From assembly GCF_014207635.1 (NCBI RefSeq), contig NZ_JACHIE010000014.1:1-64000 (forward strand): a stretch of DNA of 64,000 bases. The letters run 5' to 3'. The notes below the pieces were generated by a model, which saw only the letters and a list, made by a program, of their open reading frames with translations, did no database searches and was not told where the DNA came from. Below are positions 35,102-43,899 of the stretch, piece by piece. The number at the start of each line of letters is the position of its first letter. Positions within the stretch are counted from its first letter, which is position 1. Source of the DNA: Acetobacter lovaniensis. GTDB lineage: Bacteria > Pseudomonadota > Alphaproteobacteria > Acetobacterales > Acetobacteraceae. The position numbers were made by a program, and so were the translations under genes.

Positions 35102-36102
35102 GATGACTCTCCATTGTCAGAGAATGATGTTTCGGAAGATGAAAGGCTGACTGGCCGGATACGATAGGCTCCCGTCATAGGATCCAGGCCATCGATTTCA
35201 GCCAGTTCGGACAGGCGGCGCGCCGTGCCGCGTCCGGACAGCACGGCGATGACGTCGATGGTCTCGGCGATCAGCGCACGGGGCACCGTGACGACGATTT
35301 CCTGAATCAGTTGCTCCATGCGGTGCAGTGCGCCGATGGCGGTGCCAGCATGCAGCGTGCCCACGCCACCGGGATGCCCCGTGCCCCACGCCTTGAGGAG
35401 GTCGAGCGCCTCCGGGCCACGCACCTCGCCGATGGGAATACGGTCAGAGCGCAGCCGTAGCGCTGAACGCACCAGTTCGGACAACGTGACGACACCATCA
35501 CGGGTGCGGAGCGACACGAGGTTCGGCGCGCGACATTGCAGTTCGCGCGTGTCCTCGATCAGCACGACCCGATCGTCGGTTTTCGCGACCTCGGCCAGCA
35601 GGGCGTTGACCAGCGTGGTCTTGCCCGTGGATGTGCCGCCAGCGACCAGGATGTTTTTCCGGTCTGCAATTGCCTGGCGCAGATATGCCGCCTGCCCTTC
35701 TTCCATGATCCCGGCTTCGACATAATCGTCGAGCGTGAACACGGCGACGGCGGGTTTACGGATCGCGAAGCTTGGGGCCATCACCACGGGTGGTAAAAGC
35801 CCTTCGAAACGCTCACCGGTCGGGAGTTCCGCCGACACGCGGGGCGCCCCCTCATGCACCTCCGAGCCGACATGATGGGCCACCAGTCGCACGATGCGTT
35901 CGGCGTCAGCCGGTGTGATCGTCTCCCCAGTATCACCCAGCCCCTCGGACAGGCGGTCGATCCACAGCCTGCCATCGGGATTGAGCATCACCTCGACCAC
36001 GGCGGGATCAGCGAGGTGCCGGGCAATCGCCGGTCCCATTGCCGTGCGCAGCATGGATATGCCGCGCTGTCGGACACCACTTTCAATCGATGTGACCGCC
36101 AT
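35098..36102 (-). CDS. trbB: TrbB, VirB11-like traffic ATPase
   Basis: The 334-residue protein has the VirB11 layout with an N-terminal domain (LADPAVVEVMLNPDGRLWID) and a RecA-like domain with Walker A GGTSTGKT at 155-162, an Asp box (VVLIEDTRELQC), a Walker B region with IPIGEVRGPEALDLLKAWGT and the His box GHPGGVGTLHAG. It is the first gene of the trb run. An inverted repeat lies 94 bases upstream. Confidence 0.97.
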   Translation of the reverse strand: MAVTSIESGVRQRGISMLRTAMGPAIARHLADPAVVEVMLNPDGRLWIDRLSEGLGDTGETITPADAERIVRLVAHHVGSEVHEGAPRVSAELPTGERFEGLLPPVVMAPSFAIRKPAVAVFTLDDYVEAGIMEEGQAAYLRQAIADRKNILVAGGTSTGKTTLVNALLAEVAKTDDRVVLIEDTRELQCRAPNLVSLRTRDGVVTLSELVRSALRLRSDRIPIGEVRGPEALDLLKAWGTGHPGGVGTLHAGTAIGALHRMEQLIQEIVVTVPRALIAETIDVIAVLSGRGTARRLSELAEIDGLDPMTGAYRIRPVSLSSSETSFSDNGESS

Positions 36103-36195
36103 GGGAATCCCCGTCTTTACGGGTCATCCGGCCTCTCCGGACGACGACGGGGACAATTAGAGAGTGCTGCTTTCTCCTGATTTCAACAGTATTTT

Positions 36196-36219
36196 CCTAC
36201 GATCGTACAGGATCGTAGG
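36196..36219. promoter_or_regulatory. Inverted-repeat operator candidate upstream of trbB
   Basis: CCTACGATC and GATCGTAGG form a perfect 9-bp inverted repeat around GTACAG. It stands between the end of the CopG-type gene and the trbB start, about 94 bases before trbB. The CopG-type protein encoded next to it or the AlpA/XRE regulators are possible binders. Confidence 0.6.
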
Positions 36220-36249
36220 GGATGCGGTTTTTACTTGCGGATTGCGGGA

Positions 36250-36681
36250 TCAGGTTTCTGGCACTGGAGGCACGTCGTCGGGAATTTCCTGCCGGAAGAC
36301 CGGTCCCCGGCTGAGTCGCCGTCCAAGGGCCGCCACGAACGCTTCATACCGTTCCGCCCCCTGCGCCCGCGCGGTAGCGGCCGCTGGTTCCGGCAAGGGC
36401 GGGCTGACCGTCATCCAGTAGCGGATGAACAAAGCCAGCGTCTCAAGGCTGATCCCGAGATCGCGCTCCATACGGGCGACCTGCCGGTCAAGGCGGTCCA
36501 GCCTGCGGCTCATCGCTGCTTCCCGCCGCTCATCGGCATCGGGGGACAGGAAGGATGCGATGGCGGCTTCCGCAACCAGGGACAGGGAGAGATCGCGCCG
36601 CGTGGCGTGCGCGGTCAGGGCGTCCAGCAGCTTCGGTTCCAGATAGACCGACAGCCGCGCCTTCTTGGGGGATGTCCTCAT
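36250..36681 (-). CDS. CopG-family ribbon-helix-helix protein
   Basis: The protein of 143 residues starts MRTSPKKARLSVYLEPKLLD, a ribbon-helix-helix DNA-binding domain, followed by LSLSLVAEAAIASFLSPD, a basic coiled coil (SRRLDRLDRQVARMERDLGI) and a Pro/Arg-rich tail. It is a regular companion placed between traG and trbB in this kind of ICE. The start chosen lies eight bases after the traG stop. It may repress the trb promoter through the palindrome at 36196. Confidence 0.88.
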   Translation of the reverse strand: MRTSPKKARLSVYLEPKLLDALTAHATRRDLSLSLVAEAAIASFLSPDADERREAAMSRRLDRLDRQVARMERDLGISLETLALFIRYWMTVSPPLPEPAAATARAQGAERYEAFVAALGRRLSRGPVFRQEIPDDVPPVPET

Positions 36682-36688
36682 CACGCCC

Positions 36689-38686
36689 TCACAACCCGAG
36701 ATCATTGCCACGATCGAGCCCCGCCTGCCGGGCAATCCGCGTCAGGTCAGCGCGGTCCCGTGCTTCCGGATCCGGTGGTGGTTCCTCGCCAAAAAGGTCA
36801 GGCGCCGCACGCTGCTTGCGTTTACCGGTCTCCACCGGATCATGCTTGCGTGACCACTTCCGCCCCGTGCCGAGCGATTCATCGCTATCGGCATCGGGCC
36901 TGTCAGGCTCCGCCGCCGACATCTGCTGCTCCGGTGGCGGAGTGACAGGAGACGGGCGACCACTCCAGTCATCAGATCGCACGGGCCGTACCAATTGCGT
37001 GGGATCCGGCGGCGGCAGGACGCGCTCGACGAACCGGCGGTCCCGGAAATACCGCGCCTTGTACGCGCGGATCGGGGGACAGCCCGCCACCATGACCACC
37101 TCATCCCGCGCCGGAAGCTGCATCACCTCACCCACCGTCATCAGGGGACGGGCGCTCTCCTGCCGTGACACCATGAGATGCCCAAGCCAGGGCGACAGCC
37201 GGTGCCCGGCATAGTTCTTCTGCGACCGGATTTCGGTGGCCACCCCCAGACCATCGGATACCCGCTTTGCCGTGCGCTCATCGTTGGTGGCGAAACTGAC
37301 CCGGACATGGCAATTGTCGAGAATGCTGTTGTTCTGACCGTATGCCTTGTCGATCTGGTTGAGGGACTGTGCGATCAGGAACGCCTTGATCCCGTAGCCT
37401 GCCATGAAGGCCAGCGCGCTCTCGAAGAAATCCAGCCTGCCAAGGGCAGGAAATTCATCCAGCATCAGCAGCAGGCGACGCCGCCCTGCCCGACCGGATA
37501 GATCTTCCGTCAGCCGCCGCCCGATCTGGTTGAGGATCAGGCGGATCAGGGGCTTGGTGCGGCTGATATCCGACGGCGGGATAACGAAATACAGCGAGAC
37601 AGGCCGGTCCCCCTCCAGCAGGTCGCTGATCCGCCATTCGCAGCGGCTGGTCACGGTCGCCACCACAGGATCGCGGTAGAGGCCAAGAAACGACATGGCG
37701 GTGGAGAGCACGCCGGAGCGCTCGTTGTCCGATTTGTTGAGCAGTTCCCGCGCAGCGGACGCCACGACGGGGTGCGGCCCCGCCCCCCCGAGATGCGATG
37801 TCCGCATCATGGCCAACAGGGTCGCCTCGATCGACCGCTTCGGGTCGGAGAGGAATTTTGCCACCCCGGCGAGGGTTTTGTCGTCCTCGGCATAGAGCAC
37901 ATGCAGGATCGCCCCGACCAGCAGGGCATGGGAGGTTTTCTCCCAGTGGTTGCGCCGTTCCAGCGAGCCTTCGGGATCGACCAGGATGTCGGCGATGTTC
38001 TGCACGTCGCGGACCTCCGACGCCCCGCGCCGGACCTCCAGCAGCGGATTGTAGGCCGAGGACGCCAGGTTGGTGGGATCGAACAGCAGCACCCGTCCGA
38101 AGCGATTACGGAAACCGGCGGTGATCTGCCAGTTCTCGCCCTTGATGTCATGGATGATGGCCGAACCCGGCCAGGTCAGGAGTGTGGGGATCACCATGCC
38201 CACGCCCTTGCCGGTGCGCGTCGGCGCGAAGATCAGAACATGCTCGGGGCCATCATGCCGGAGGTAGGCCCGGCGGTATTTGCCCAGCACGACGCCATCT
38301 TCGCCCAGCAGCCCCGCCGCGCGGATTTCCGCGTCTTCGGCCCAACGGGCGGACCCGTAGGTCGCGGCGCGCTTCGCCTCGCGGGCACGATGAACAGACA
38401 GAGCCACGGCGGCTGCGAAGGCCAGAACCCCGCCGGAACCCGCGATCCAGGCGCCGCGTGCGAAGACCGCCGGGGCGTAGGCGTCGAACTCGTACCACCA
38501 CCAGAAAAACAACGGCGGGGCATAGACCGGCCAGCGATGCAGAACCGTGAACCACGGTCGGCCGAGTTCTGGCTGGAACGCCAGTTCCCACGCCGTCCAT
38601 TGTGTCGCCGTCCACCAGGACAGCACGATCATGGACAGGACCACAAGCGCCTGCCCCCACTGGATCCGTGTTCCCGGCTGGTCCAT
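36689..38686 (-). CDS. traG: TraG/VirD4 coupling protein
   Basis: The 665-residue protein has two or three N-terminal membrane segments (WGQALVVLSMIVLSWW, PPLFFWWWYEFDAYAP, SGGVLAFAAAVALSV), Walker A APTRTGKG at 154-161, Walker B in LLLMLDEFPALGRLDFFESA, and KAFLIAQSLNQIDKAYGQ. It brings the relaxase-DNA complex to the secretion channel. The C-terminal 100 residues are charged and disordered. It heads the traG-copG-trb run and diverges from the Phd-type gene at 38875. Confidence 0.97.
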   Translation of the reverse strand: MDQPGTRIQWGQALVVLSMIVLSWWTATQWTAWELAFQPELGRPWFTVLHRWPVYAPPLFFWWWYEFDAYAPAVFARGAWIAGSGGVLAFAAAVALSVHRAREAKRAATYGSARWAEDAEIRAAGLLGEDGVVLGKYRRAYLRHDGPEHVLIFAPTRTGKGVGMVIPTLLTWPGSAIIHDIKGENWQITAGFRNRFGRVLLFDPTNLASSAYNPLLEVRRGASEVRDVQNIADILVDPEGSLERRNHWEKTSHALLVGAILHVLYAEDDKTLAGVAKFLSDPKRSIEATLLAMMRTSHLGGAGPHPVVASAARELLNKSDNERSGVLSTAMSFLGLYRDPVVATVTSRCEWRISDLLEGDRPVSLYFVIPPSDISRTKPLIRLILNQIGRRLTEDLSGRAGRRRLLLMLDEFPALGRLDFFESALAFMAGYGIKAFLIAQSLNQIDKAYGQNNSILDNCHVRVSFATNDERTAKRVSDGLGVATEIRSQKNYAGHRLSPWLGHLMVSRQESARPLMTVGEVMQLPARDEVVMVAGCPPIRAYKARYFRDRRFVERVLPPPDPTQLVRPVRSDDWSGRPSPVTPPPEQQMSAAEPDRPDADSDESLGTGRKWSRKHDPVETGKRKQRAAPDLFGEEPPPDPEARDRADLTRIARQAGLDRGNDLGL

Positions 38687-38874
38687 CGAGTCCTCCCCCT
38701 GTCATGGGAGACAGCGAAGAACCGGGATTTTCCGGGACGCAAGCAGGATCTGGCACTCATCGTACCAGAGCGGGCTGGAGCGAAGAAATACTGGCGCGTT
38801 GCGGTTTCCAGCCTTGCACCGCTGAACAGAAATCCGTATCTTACGGAAGATAGATAAAAAGGAAGGGCGCTCCG

Positions 38875-39126
38875 ATGTCCACCACAGTCACTTCATCCGA
38901 TGTGCAGAAGAATTTCGGCGCCTATCATGACCGCGCGCTCACCGAACCGGTGAAAGTCACGAAATATGGTCGGGAGACGGTTTATATCATCTCGGCGCAG
39001 ACCTTTCACGCCCTGAAGCAGGCCCAGCGCGAAGCCATCGCTGCGACCGATCTCAACGATCATGAGATTGCCCTGATCGAGGCAGCGGAGATCCCCGAGG
39101 GGCACCGCTACACCATGGGCCAATAA
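38875..39126 (+). CDS. Phd/YefM-family antitoxin
   Basis: The 83-residue protein reads SSDVQKNFGAYHDRALTEPV then KVTKYGRETVYIIS, a Phd/YefM DNA-binding antitoxin fold, with an acidic C-terminus that would wrap the toxin. It is followed nine bases later by a PemK-like gene. The pair is cargo placed between traG and the relaxase and would stabilise the element. Confidence 0.85.
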   Translation: MSTTVTSSDVQKNFGAYHDRALTEPVKVTKYGRETVYIISAQTFHALKQAQREAIAATDLNDHEIALIEAAEIPEGHRYTMGQ

Positions 39127-39135
39127 GCACGCATC

Positions 39136-39567
39136 GTGTCTATTCCCGAACCTGCGCCTGGTCTGGTCATTTCCTATTCCTATCTCTGGCATGACCAGCA
39201 CCGCGCCGGTGCCGAGGAAGGCCGGAAAGCACGGCCCTGTGCCATTGTGGTTGCTGCCGCCGATGCTGACGGCGACTGCCAAGTTTATGTCGTACCGATC
39301 ACCCATTCCAGACCGGACGACCCTCATGCGGTAGCTCTCCCGGCAAACGTCAAACGACGCCTTGGGCTGGATGACGAACCGTCATGGATCGTGACAGCCG
39401 AACTCAACCGCTTCGTGTGGCCCGGCTATGATCTGCGGCCCGTCTCACGCAACCAACCCGACTGTTTTGCGTGGGGCTTTCTGCCAGTAGAGATTTTCGC
39501 GGCAGTCAAACGTGGGATCGTCGCCCACCAGCGCGACCGCAGCCTGCGGCAGACCCCACGGGAATGA
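39136..39567 (+). CDS. PemK/MazF-like toxin candidate
   Basis: The 143-residue protein starts at GTG. It contains YLWHDQHRAGAEEGRKARPC and AIVVAA, then CQVYVVPITHSRPD and RLGLDDEPSWIVTAELNRF, the pattern of PemK/MazF-like endoribonucleases (an early Arg-Pro-Cys strand, then PITH and a Trp-containing strand). It follows a Phd-type antitoxin, an unusual but known pairing. The toxic activity is inferred. Confidence 0.65.
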   Translation: MSIPEPAPGLVISYSYLWHDQHRAGAEEGRKARPCAIVVAAADADGDCQVYVVPITHSRPDDPHAVALPANVKRRLGLDDEPSWIVTAELNRFVWPGYDLRPVSRNQPDCFAWGFLPVEIFAAVKRGIVAHQRDRSLRQTPRE

Positions 39568-39578
39568 TCATGTGGGGA

Positions 39579-40136
39579 TTATGATTTATGTGTCAGGACG
39601 CTCGGCGGTAACTTCGGGCGCATCATCACACGTCGATCCAGCACAGGCCCGTTGGTCACAAAGGTGCCATCGCCAATGGCATGCAGGGGGGAGCGGTCCC
39701 CCCGATGCGGGTCGGCATGGGCCGCAACCCCTTCAAGAATGACGATGCCATACGGCGCGATGATGTCGATGACGCGGCATTCGATGTTCGCCAGACATTC
39801 AGTCAGAAGCGGTGCTTTCACCCTGTCAGCCTTACGGCGGGCAAGACCGAATTTTTCGAACTTGTCCGTATCCCTGCCAGAGCAGAGACCAATCCCCACG
39901 ACTGTGTCGAGCATGTCCGCGGATGGAATGGCGAGCACACATTCCCGCATTTTCTCAATCGCTTCCCATGAGTAATTCCAGGGACCAGTGGTGATGGCGA
40001 AACGTGCGTCGAAATCCAGCACCATGGTCCAGGTGATCGTCATGACATTGTCACGCCCACCGTCATGCGTGGTCACGAGCGTTACCGGTCCGGATTCCAG
40101 AAACGTAAAAGCCTGATCAAGGGGAAACGGCTGCAT
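39579..40136 (-). CDS. Flavin reductase-like FMN-binding protein
   Basis: The protein of 185 residues starts MQPFPLDQAFTFLESGPVTL; a start 21 codons upstream exists but is not family-like. Features of the flavin-reductase split barrel are VTTHDGGRDNVMTITWTMVL, FAITTGPWNYSWEAI and RECVLAIPSADM. Such proteins bind FMN and reduce it or act on small molecules. It is isolated between a toxin-antitoxin pair and the relaxase, with no metabolic partner, so its role on the element is unclear. Confidence 0.8.
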   Translation of the reverse strand: MQPFPLDQAFTFLESGPVTLVTTHDGGRDNVMTITWTMVLDFDARFAITTGPWNYSWEAIEKMRECVLAIPSADMLDTVVGIGLCSGRDTDKFEKFGLARRKADRVKAPLLTECLANIECRVIDIIAPYGIVILEGVAAHADPHRGDRSPLHAIGDGTFVTNGPVLDRRVMMRPKLPPSVLTHKS

Positions 40137-40265
40137 GGCAGTCTCCGTCCGGTTGTCGCTGATCCAGATCTTATAGCACGGCTTCCATGCATTCTGCATT
40201 GCGCGGCGCCGACGGTATCATGAGAAACTGGCAGCATGTGCGAAGAAAAATACGGACACCTGATT

Positions 40266-42008
40266 TTATAATCCAAGCCCCCGTTTGCGCGCGAACGACC
40301 AGTCAATCCCCCCATCGCCGCGCATGATTCCCGACACCTCCCGTCCGCGCTGTTTTTCCAGCGAGGGCGACCATGGCACCAGTTCGAAGCCCAGCCCGTC
40401 ATCGATCATGGCGAACCGGCCCGACGCCAGATTGAAACGCTGACGATAGATGCCTGTGACGGGATCACCCTGGCCGCTCTGCCGGAACGGTATCCCCGAC
40501 TTCCCGGTGAGGTTCCGTCCTACTATCTCCAATTCACGCTGACGTAGCGTGGCGAGCAGATTCCGCGCGTATCGAATATCCCCTCCATCGTGGCTGGCCA
40601 GACCCTGCTCCACCAGATGCTCCGTGCGCTTTTCCATTGCCTCTTTAACATCAGCGCCGAACCCGACGGACGCCAGAGCAGGAGGTTCCCGCGCGATGGC
40701 CTGCCGGTCGAGCCAGGTGGCGCCCTCCGCCGTCACCTGCCGCTCCAGCGTGACGTCCGAACGCACGGCCAGCGCGACACGGTCCCGGCCCCGCTTGTCG
40801 GTGAAACGCCGCAATTCGACGATGGAACCAACAGCCCCGTCGCTGGCGGCTTCGAGGTCCGGCAAGCGGACATGATGTGTGCGCCCATCAATCCCGTCGA
40901 CGACCGCATAGGCCGTGCCACGCAGTTCATCGTCGAGGCCACGATCGACCAGCCGACCGATGACGGGATCGGTGGTGTCCTCTCCCGCCAGCACCCAGGA
41001 GGACGCGGCACGGTCGATCTTCTGCTCAGTCAGCCCTCGGTGGATGCGCTTGATGATGTCGTTGCGCTCGCTGATCTCCCGCAGCGTGGCTTCCGCACTC
41101 TCGTCCATCCGCCAGCGATCCGGCCCGACCTGATGCGCCAGCCCCATGGTTTCCAAGCGGCGCAACCGGCCCAGCTTCACCGTCGCGAAGGCGTCCGGCG
41201 TTTCGCCCGGCGCACGCCCGAGAGCGATGACGCCATCCTGGCCCGCGTCTCTCTGAAGCTGACGGTCAAGCTGGGTCCAGCGGTCAGCATTTACCTGCCG
41301 CTCGACCGCCTGATGGATGTCGTGATCCGTGCGTGGCCCGAGTTCCAGCGTCACCAGATCCTGCGCACGGGCACGCATCCCCTCGCGGATGTAATCGCGC
41401 GCGATCACCAGGTCGTTGCCATCTTCCGCGACACCCCGGACGATGACATGCAGATGGGGGTGTGCGGTGTTCCAGTGATCGACGGCAACCCAGTCGAGTT
41501 TCGTGCCGAGGTCGGATTCCATCTGCCCCATCAGATCACGGGCGAAGGCCCGCAGGTCCGACATCTCCGGCGCATCCTCTGGCGAGACGATGAAGCGGAA
41601 ATGGTGGCGGTCGTCATCGCAGCGTTCCGAGAAGTCCGAAGCGCGGATGTCGTCGCTGTCCCTGCCGAACAGGCGCGCGTCCTCCCCGTCCCGCCGCGTT
41701 ACGCCCTCCCGACGGAGATACCGCAGGTGTGCTGCCAATGGTGTGGCGCTCGGGGCATGGCGCACGACGCGGGCCTTGATCACGACGCCCCGCGAACGAC
41801 TGGTCAGCAGGCGATTGGCCGCGTGGGCGGCGGCCCTCCCGCGCCCGAAACTGAAACGTCGGCCAGAGGTAATTTTCCCCGCACGCGACACCCTGCCACC
41901 GGCCCGCTGCACAGACGCCAGCACCTGCGTCACGAAGGGACGCGCCTGACGGGCACGGGTGGAGCGGATACGCCCGGGCCGGACCCGGAATTCCTCATCC
42001 CTGTTCAT
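40266..42008 (-). CDS. Relaxase/mobilisation nuclease (DUF3363 type)
   Basis: The protein of about 580 residues starts MNRDEEFRVRPGRIRSTRAR, the usual beginning of this relaxase group, so I prefer this ATG to the one 20 codons upstream. The metal-binding His cluster is HPHLHVIVRG near residue 165, preceded by LDWVAVDHWNTA. The C-terminal half holds the DUF3363 domain. It nicks the element at oriT and pilots the strand into the recipient. The C-terminal end has GIMRGDGGIDWSFARKRGLG, also family-typical. Confidence 0.94.
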   Translation of the reverse strand: MNRDEEFRVRPGRIRSTRARQARPFVTQVLASVQRAGGRVSRAGKITSGRRFSFGRGRAAAHAANRLLTSRSRGVVIKARVVRHAPSATPLAAHLRYLRREGVTRRDGEDARLFGRDSDDIRASDFSERCDDDRHHFRFIVSPEDAPEMSDLRAFARDLMGQMESDLGTKLDWVAVDHWNTAHPHLHVIVRGVAEDGNDLVIARDYIREGMRARAQDLVTLELGPRTDHDIHQAVERQVNADRWTQLDRQLQRDAGQDGVIALGRAPGETPDAFATVKLGRLRRLETMGLAHQVGPDRWRMDESAEATLREISERNDIIKRIHRGLTEQKIDRAASSWVLAGEDTTDPVIGRLVDRGLDDELRGTAYAVVDGIDGRTHHVRLPDLEAASDGAVGSIVELRRFTDKRGRDRVALAVRSDVTLERQVTAEGATWLDRQAIAREPPALASVGFGADVKEAMEKRTEHLVEQGLASHDGGDIRYARNLLATLRQRELEIVGRNLTGKSGIPFRQSGQGDPVTGIYRQRFNLASGRFAMIDDGLGFELVPWSPSLEKQRGREVSGIMRGDGGIDWSFARKRGLGL

Positions 42009-42201
42009 GAAAAATGCCCCGCACCGCGCGAAAGATCGCGCCAGATCAAAGAGATGACACCTCGGCACGAGGTGCGAAAAATCCGCGCACCTCGCGACAA
42101 GACTTCAGAAACCCCGGAAAACAGCCACCCCGACCGAGCCGCGATGTGCGGCCTTTTATCCAGCCCTCCCTTTTCTGTTGGCTTTCCGGGGTTCTCACGC
42201 C

Positions 42202-42873
42202 TCACTGGACCTGATCCGATCCTCCCAGCGGGACCATGCCGGACCTCTCCCCGACATGCCCAGCGAAGAGGTTCTCGGGAACAGCGACACGACGTGAAGT
42301 GGTGGTCCGAAACGCATCGGGCTGGCCGGAAACGAAGAGCGCGGCTGTCATCCAGGAGCGAGCCGGAAAGGACAAAAAGGCAGCGGGAAGATGAAGGTCA
42401 GACGATCGGTTTTTCATCAGCCGTGTGACGAATTCCACGTAGGAGATCGTCTCGCCTGGCAGTGGCCGACCGGATGCAAGATGCTCGTCATAACGACCGG
42501 GACCGGCATTGTAGGCGGCAAGAAATCCCGCATCACCATAACGGTCGTGCAGCCATCGCAGATAGGCTGCCCCGGCCGCGATATTGTCACGCGGATCGAA
42601 GGGATCAGCGCCCAGATTGAGCGTGCGCCGAACCTCCTTCCAGGTGCCCGGCATGAGTTGCATAAGGCCCATCGCACCAGCACCCGAAACCGCATGCGGA
42701 TCGCCAGCACTTTCAGCTTGCAAAACCGCTCTTACCCACGTGGCCGGGATCGCGTTCCGTTCCGACGCCTGTCGCACCAGATCATCAAAATCCTCGGCAT
42801 GGACTGGGATTGGCGAGAGCGGCAGCGCGAGCACGGCCAGCATGCCGGCGGACATGAAAAACCGGGCACTCAT
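42202..42873 (-). CDS. Lytic transglycosylase (SLT type) for conjugation
   Basis: The protein of about 223 residues starts MSARFFMSAGMLAVLALPLS with a signal peptide ending near PVHAED. The SLT domain shows the catalytic Glu in VLQAESAGDPHAVSGAGAMG, then LMQLMPGTW, GAAYLRWLHDRYGD and FLAAYNAGPGRYD. It opens peptidoglycan locally for the secretion channel. The ATG overlaps the stop of the DUF736 gene. Confidence 0.93.
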   Translation of the reverse strand: MSARFFMSAGMLAVLALPLSPIPVHAEDFDDLVRQASERNAIPATWVRAVLQAESAGDPHAVSGAGAMGLMQLMPGTWKEVRRTLNLGADPFDPRDNIAAGAAYLRWLHDRYGDAGFLAAYNAGPGRYDEHLASGRPLPGETISYVEFVTRLMKNRSSDLHLPAAFLSFPARSWMTAALFVSGQPDAFRTTTSRRVAVPENLFAGHVGERSGMVPLGGSDQVQ

Positions 42874-43211
42874 TCCCGGCCTCCCGGACGTTTTGCGGGA
42901 CGATTCCACACCAGTTGCCATTCACGCCCGCCGCGTCCGGCCTGGAACAACGTGGCGCGGAGCGGTTGCGGGAACGTGGGGTCATCCAGCACGATGGAAA
43001 TATATTCGCCAGCACGTTCCCCGGTGCGGATCCACCCGGCACCGATCTCCGGTCCAGCGTCTCCATCACCAAGATGGATGCGGTAGTCTGGCGCATGCTC
43101 CGCGCCATTGTTTTCCGCTGGCACGAAGGTCAGTTCGGCATCCAGCGACAGGGTGCGCACCCGTCCGGCAAATCCATCGCCGGTGCGGGTAAAAAATCCG
43201 ATCTGGCTCAT
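42870..43211 (-). CDS. DUF736 family protein
   Basis: The 113-residue protein reads MSQIGFFTRTGDGFAGRVRT, WIRTGERAGEYISIVLDDPT and the C-terminal WQLVWNRP. DUF736 proteins are small, beta-rich companions of alphaproteobacterial conjugative elements with no known activity. A second DUF736 gene lies at 48582. It is coupled to the lytic transglycosylase gene by overlap. Confidence 0.93.
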   Translation of the reverse strand: MSQIGFFTRTGDGFAGRVRTLSLDAELTFVPAENNGAEHAPDYRIHLGDGDAGPEIGAGWIRTGERAGEYISIVLDDPTFPQPLRATLFQAGRGGREWQLVWNRPAKRPGGRE

Positions 43212-43269
43212 GAGAAAAATCCTTTCCGACAGAGTGGGAATGACGAAAAATCTGACGACCGTGCAATCG

Positions 43270-43899
43270 TCATTGGATGGGTGGCTCGCTCTGTTTCACG
43301 GGCATCATTGGCGGCCCAGGAAGCGGCCGTTCCCGCACCGGATCGCGTAGATCCGGAAGGGGATCGAAATGCGGCGGTGGTGGCTCCGCCTCGCCCATGC
43401 GGACATGAACCGGCACGGCACGCCCGATGACGGTGTCCATCGACAGGACGCCGAAATACCGCCCGTCCAGACTGGTTGGCACAGCGGCATTCATGACGAA
43501 CACCTGCTCCGGTCCGAGATGCTGACAGCCCCGCCAGACCGGCAGCTTTCGTCCCCGATGATCGACAGATTTCGCGTCACCAACAGGTTTGCCGTCGATG
43601 GTGACGTGGGTGCCGTTGCGGCAGACACTCTGCCCCGCCAGCGCTGCCACAGGCTTGAGCAGCGGCACACCGAACGGCAGGTAGCCGCGCGTCGCCAGCA
43701 GCGTCGCCTCGCGCTCGGGAAGACGGATGGCGACAATGTCGCCGACGCGGACCGGAACCATGGGCTGGAGGCAATACAGCCCGACCGGCACGCTGGCCGT
43801 TTCGTTCCAGACCCAGCGCGGCGCGGGATGAAACGCCAGCGAGGCACCCACACCGAGCACGGCGAAATACGTTGTGAAAAACCAGCCCCGCCGGGTCAT
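43270..43899 (-). CDS. traF: TraF, S26-family pilin-processing peptidase
   Basis: The 209-residue protein has a membrane anchor at the N-terminus (WFFTTYFAVLGVGASLAFHP), the nucleophile Ser at 36 in NETASVPVGLY and the general base Lys at 82 in PLLKPVAALAG, as in S26 signal peptidases. In RP4 TraF trims and cyclises the TrbC pilin, and trbC is at 34733. Its start overlaps the methyltransferase end by four bases. Confidence 0.93.
   Translation of the reverse strand: MTRRGWFFTTYFAVLGVGASLAFHPAPRWVWNETASVPVGLYCLQPMVPVRVGDIVAIRLPEREATLLATRGYLPFGVPLLKPVAALAGQSVCRNGTHVTIDGKPVGDAKSVDHRGRKLPVWRGCQHLGPEQVFVMNAAVPTSLDGRYFGVLSMDTVIGRAVPVHVRMGEAEPPPPHFDPLPDLRDPVRERPLPGPPMMPVKQSEPPIQ

Noticed and set aside
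40590-42428. A 612-codon plus-strand frame opposite the relaxase
   Set aside because: It is antisense to a well-supported relaxase, with Arg/Asp/Pro-rich sequence typical of a shadow frame.
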